Assembly (NCBI GenBank): GCA_002360455.1
Contig: DEQQ01000041.1
Location: 1-5,161 of the forward strand
DNA: 5,161 nucleotides
Reading direction: 5' to 3'
Source: Saprospiraceae bacterium UBA3362
Lineage (GTDB): Bacteria > Bacteroidota > Bacteroidia > Chitinophagales > Saprospiraceae
In this document: positions 5,096-5,161 of the stretch, one piece after another
How positions within the stretch are numbered: the stretch's first letter is position 1
How the letters are laid out: every line of letters starts with the position of its first letter
Notes under the pieces: model-generated
What the model was told of the DNA's origin: nothing
Seen by the model: the letters and a program-made list of their open reading frames with translations, nothing else
Database searches by the model: none
Made by a program: the position numbers and the translations under genes

Positions 5096-5161
5096 GCACA
5101 GGTTTTGCCCAAAACTGTATGTTCTTAGACCAAAACTTTTAACCATAACGTAAATAGAGTC

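Larger units (their letters stand above)
4874..5161. other. AT-rich non-coding tail after htrA
   Basis: No convincing gene was found on either strand in these 288 bases. The region holds the candidate terminator hairpin (4942-4981), a direct repeat CTAATTA at 4985-4991 and 4996-5002, a 9-bp inverted repeat (5022-5058), a promoter-like -7 box (5088-5095) and a small repeat cluster (5102-5137). The rightmost 75 bases are open on the minus strand in one frame (stop at 5089-5087), so the end of a minus-strand gene cannot be excluded. Confidence 0.5.

Noticed and set aside
5087..5161. Minus-strand frame open from the right edge for 24 codons, ending in FGQNLCQR
   Set aside because: It could be the tail of a gene entering from the right, but it is too short to recognise and conflicts with the plus-strand promoter-like box.
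1..5161. Mobile element, CRISPR array, toxin-antitoxin or defence system
   Set aside because: No transposase, integrase, spaced repeat array, paired small genes or nuclease domains are visible; all five main genes belong to ordinary chromosomal families.

Overview
This window looks like an ordinary stretch of chromosome from a member of the Bacteroidota. The base composition is AT-rich. Start codons lack Shine-Dalgarno sequences. Several intergenic gaps carry the TAnnTTTG -7 element typical of the phylum's housekeeping sigma factor. The proteins also read like Bacteroidota versions of their families, for example the secreted thioredoxin-fold protein ending its signal peptide in AFGQ and the two-PDZ Deg protease. 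The exact lineage cannot be fixed from the sequence; a Saprospiria- or Chitinophagia-like organism is a guess.

Layout, left to right. (1) The minus strand at the left edge holds the first 34 codons of a lipoprotein gene (1-102). Its upstream neighbour 25 bases away is a six-helix MIP/aquaporin channel (128-748), so the two may be co-transcribed. (2) Divergent from the channel is ribD (799-1797, plus), the bifunctional deaminase/reductase of riboflavin synthesis, opening with TTG. (3) After about 100 bases comes a secreted thioredoxin-like protein (1896-2432, plus). (4) dapF (2442-3233, minus, GTG start) is convergent with it, only 9 bases apart; it makes meso-diaminopimelate for lysine and peptidoglycan. 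(5) Divergent from dapF is a Do/HtrA serine protease (3404-4873, plus) with an intact His-Asp-Ser triad and two PDZ domains. (6) The last 288 bases hold no convincing gene but contain a probable 3' hairpin, AT-rich inverted repeats and a promoter-like element.

The genes do not form one pathway. They are independent housekeeping and cell-envelope functions: solute permeation, flavin synthesis, periplasmic thiol chemistry, peptidoglycan precursor supply and periplasmic protein quality control. I found no mobile element, CRISPR array, RNA gene or defence-like system. The points most worth a second look are the channel's pore, which lacks the arginine normally found after the second NPA box, and inverted repeats placed exactly on the promoters or start codons of the divergent gene pairs, notably an 11-bp perfect repeat ending on the first ATG of the protease gene.
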